From assembly GCA_910588935.1 (NCBI GenBank), contig CAJUSM010000003.1, forward strand, positions 59,754-80,368: a DNA stretch of 20,615 nt. Direction: 5' to 3'. Positions 19,737 to 20,615 of this stretch are shown piece by piece; positions within the stretch are counted from its first letter, which is position 1; the number at the start of each line of letters is the position of its first letter. The notes beneath the pieces are model-generated. The model was not told the origin of the DNA, made no database searches, and saw only the letters and a list, made by a program, of their open reading frames with translations. The position numbers and the translations under genes are program-made. The DNA is from an uncultured Oscillospiraceae bacterium. Its GTDB lineage: Bacteria > Bacillota > Clostridia > Oscillospirales > Acutalibacteraceae.

Positions 19737-20615
19737 ATGGGCAACCGAGAAATGCGGCATTTGCGGGTAAACCGTCCCCAGCCTCAGCCAGCTGGAAAAG
19801 AGCGTAGCGCGAGCTTGTCAACCAAAGCCATTCGGGGCTTAGGCGGCTTTTTGCTGCTTATGGTGTTGTTTACCTTACTCTCCCGGGCGGCCGATGAGCT
19901 GACCATCCCCCGGGCAACGCTGGGGAAACCGTCAGAGGGAAGAATCGATCGGGTCATCAAAGGCTATGGTAAGGTAGAAGAGCTGTCAGCCCAAGCAGTT
20001 ACCACCCAATCGGGGATCCGGGTAGCTGGCATTGGGGTAAAGCCCGGCGCTGTCGTAGAGGCGGGGACACCTCTTTTTACGCTGGATACAGCAGATCTGG
20101 AGGAAAAGCTAAACGCGGCCCGGGAGGCCCTGGCCAGGCAGGATATGGATTTAGGTGACCGGGCCAGCCAAGAGAGCCTTGCTGCCCAAGAGCGGGCAAA
20201 GGCCTTGGAGCGAGCCAACCAGGACTATGCCGCTGCCCAGACCAGCGCAGACCGGGAGGTGGAGCGCGCGGCCAAAAGCCTGGAGCAGGCAAAGGCCAAG
20301 CTGAATGCCGTCTCGCCCCCGCAAGGGGATCTGAACGCTTTGGAATCTGCCTGTATGCAAGCTGCTGCCGCGCTGAAAGCTGCGGAGGAAGAGTTGGCCC
20401 GTTTGGAAAAAGAGATAGAAGAAAAGGTGGCCCAAGTCCGCTTGGGTACAGGAAACGCCGAGGCAGTATCCAAGCCCACGGACGACACCCAGGTGCAGCC
20501 GGCAGGAGACGGAGAATTGGAGACTCCCGACCAGCGAGAGTCCCAGGTTCGGGCGGAGTATCAGCCTGCTCTAGACGCGGCCAAGGCAAAGGTAGAATCC
20601 GCGCGCCAGGCCAAG
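19737..20615 (+). CDS. Membrane fusion protein (HlyD/RND adaptor-like), 5' part
   Basis: The frame starts at ATG 19737 after AGAGAGGA and stays open to the last base, giving 293 residues so far. A positively charged cytoplasmic tail of about 30 residues is followed by a membrane anchor (GGFLLLMVLFTLL, about 37-49). A biotinyl/lipoyl-like half follows, with SGIRVAGIGVKPGAVVEAGTPLFTLD (split around residue 100). After that comes a long Ala/Glu/Lys-rich coiled-coil hairpin with a Pro/Asp-rich break near residues 242-262. These are features of adaptors for efflux or peptide export. Its partner transporter would lie beyond the window. It is 88 bp from the permease gene, with no clear terminator between, so its operon membership is uncertain. 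Confidence 0.8.
   Translation, partial: MGNREMRHLRVNRPQPQPAGKERSASLSTKAIRGLGGFLLLMVLFTLLSRAADELTIPRATLGKPSEGRIDRVIKGYGKVEELSAQAVTTQSGIRVAGIGVKPGAVVEAGTPLFTLDTADLEEKLNAAREALARQDMDLGDRASQESLAAQERAKALERANQDYAAAQTSADREVERAAKSLEQAKAKLNAVSPPQGDLNALESACMQAAAALKAAEEELARLEKEIEEKVAQVRLGTGNAEAVSKPTDDTQVQPAGDGELETPDQRESQVRAEYQPALDAAKAKVESARQAK

Noticed and set aside
20077..20589. Minus-strand open frames opposite the membrane-fusion protein
   Set aside because: The plus strand is one uninterrupted frame with an anchor, lipoyl-like half and coiled coil; the minus frames are Pro/Ala/Arg-rich shadows.

Overview
The window looks like chromosomal DNA of an anaerobic gut-type member of the Clostridia, probably an Oscillospiraceae/Ruminococcaceae relative. 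This is inference from gene content: a flavin reductase-rubredoxin fusion, an archaeal/fungal-type aspartate-semialdehyde dehydrogenase with dapA and dapB, LytTR/GHKL remnants, and a fucosidase beside a family-1 sugar ABC transporter. Shine-Dalgarno sites are AGGAGG-like, promoters are sigma-A-like and G+C is moderate. No rRNA, tRNA, CRISPR array or phage gene was seen.

Layout. (1) 1-1943, plus strand: the end of a flavin reductase-rubredoxin protein, a 39-residue membrane miniprotein, tcdA and a TtcA-like PP-loop enzyme, closed by a strong terminator. (2) 1992-2179: a 188-bp MITE-like inverted-repeat element between two convergent genes. (3) 2222-4402: a TetR-family repressor divergent from a MATE exporter, with paired operator-like palindromes between them. 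(4) 4420-5481, minus strand: queA, cut by an in-frame amber codon 27 codons before its natural end. (5) 5541-10962, plus strand: a lysine/diaminopimelate operon, asd - dapA - (20-codon ORF and terminator-like stem) - radical SAM enzyme - dapB - methyltransferase - stand-alone ACT-domain protein, ending at a terminator. (6) 10965-11611, minus strand: wreckage of a LytTR response regulator and a GHKL-type kinase. (7) 11807-20615: a cytoplasmic GH29 alpha-L-fucosidase, a convergent OmpR-type two-component system, a divergent ABC sugar-uptake operon (an unusual propeller-like plus binding-protein lipoprotein and two permeases), and the start of a membrane-fusion protein that leaves the window.

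How the genes fit together. Asd, DapA and DapB are consecutive steps from aspartyl phosphate toward diaminopimelate and lysine. The ACT protein resembles the regulatory half of aspartokinase, so it may act as a detached sensor for the pathway. The radical SAM enzyme shares an ATGA overlap with dapB but has no known role in the pathway. The right-hand part looks like a regulated module for importing and cutting fucosylated glycans, although its substrate is inferred. tcdA, the TtcA-like gene and queA are three separate tRNA-modification genes within 5.5 kb.

The observations most worth checking are the amber-interrupted queA, the attenuator-like region before the radical SAM gene, the solitary aspartokinase-like ACT protein, the propeller/binding-protein fusion, and the face-to-face asd/queA promoters. 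Motif positions were read by eye; no database search or folding program was run.
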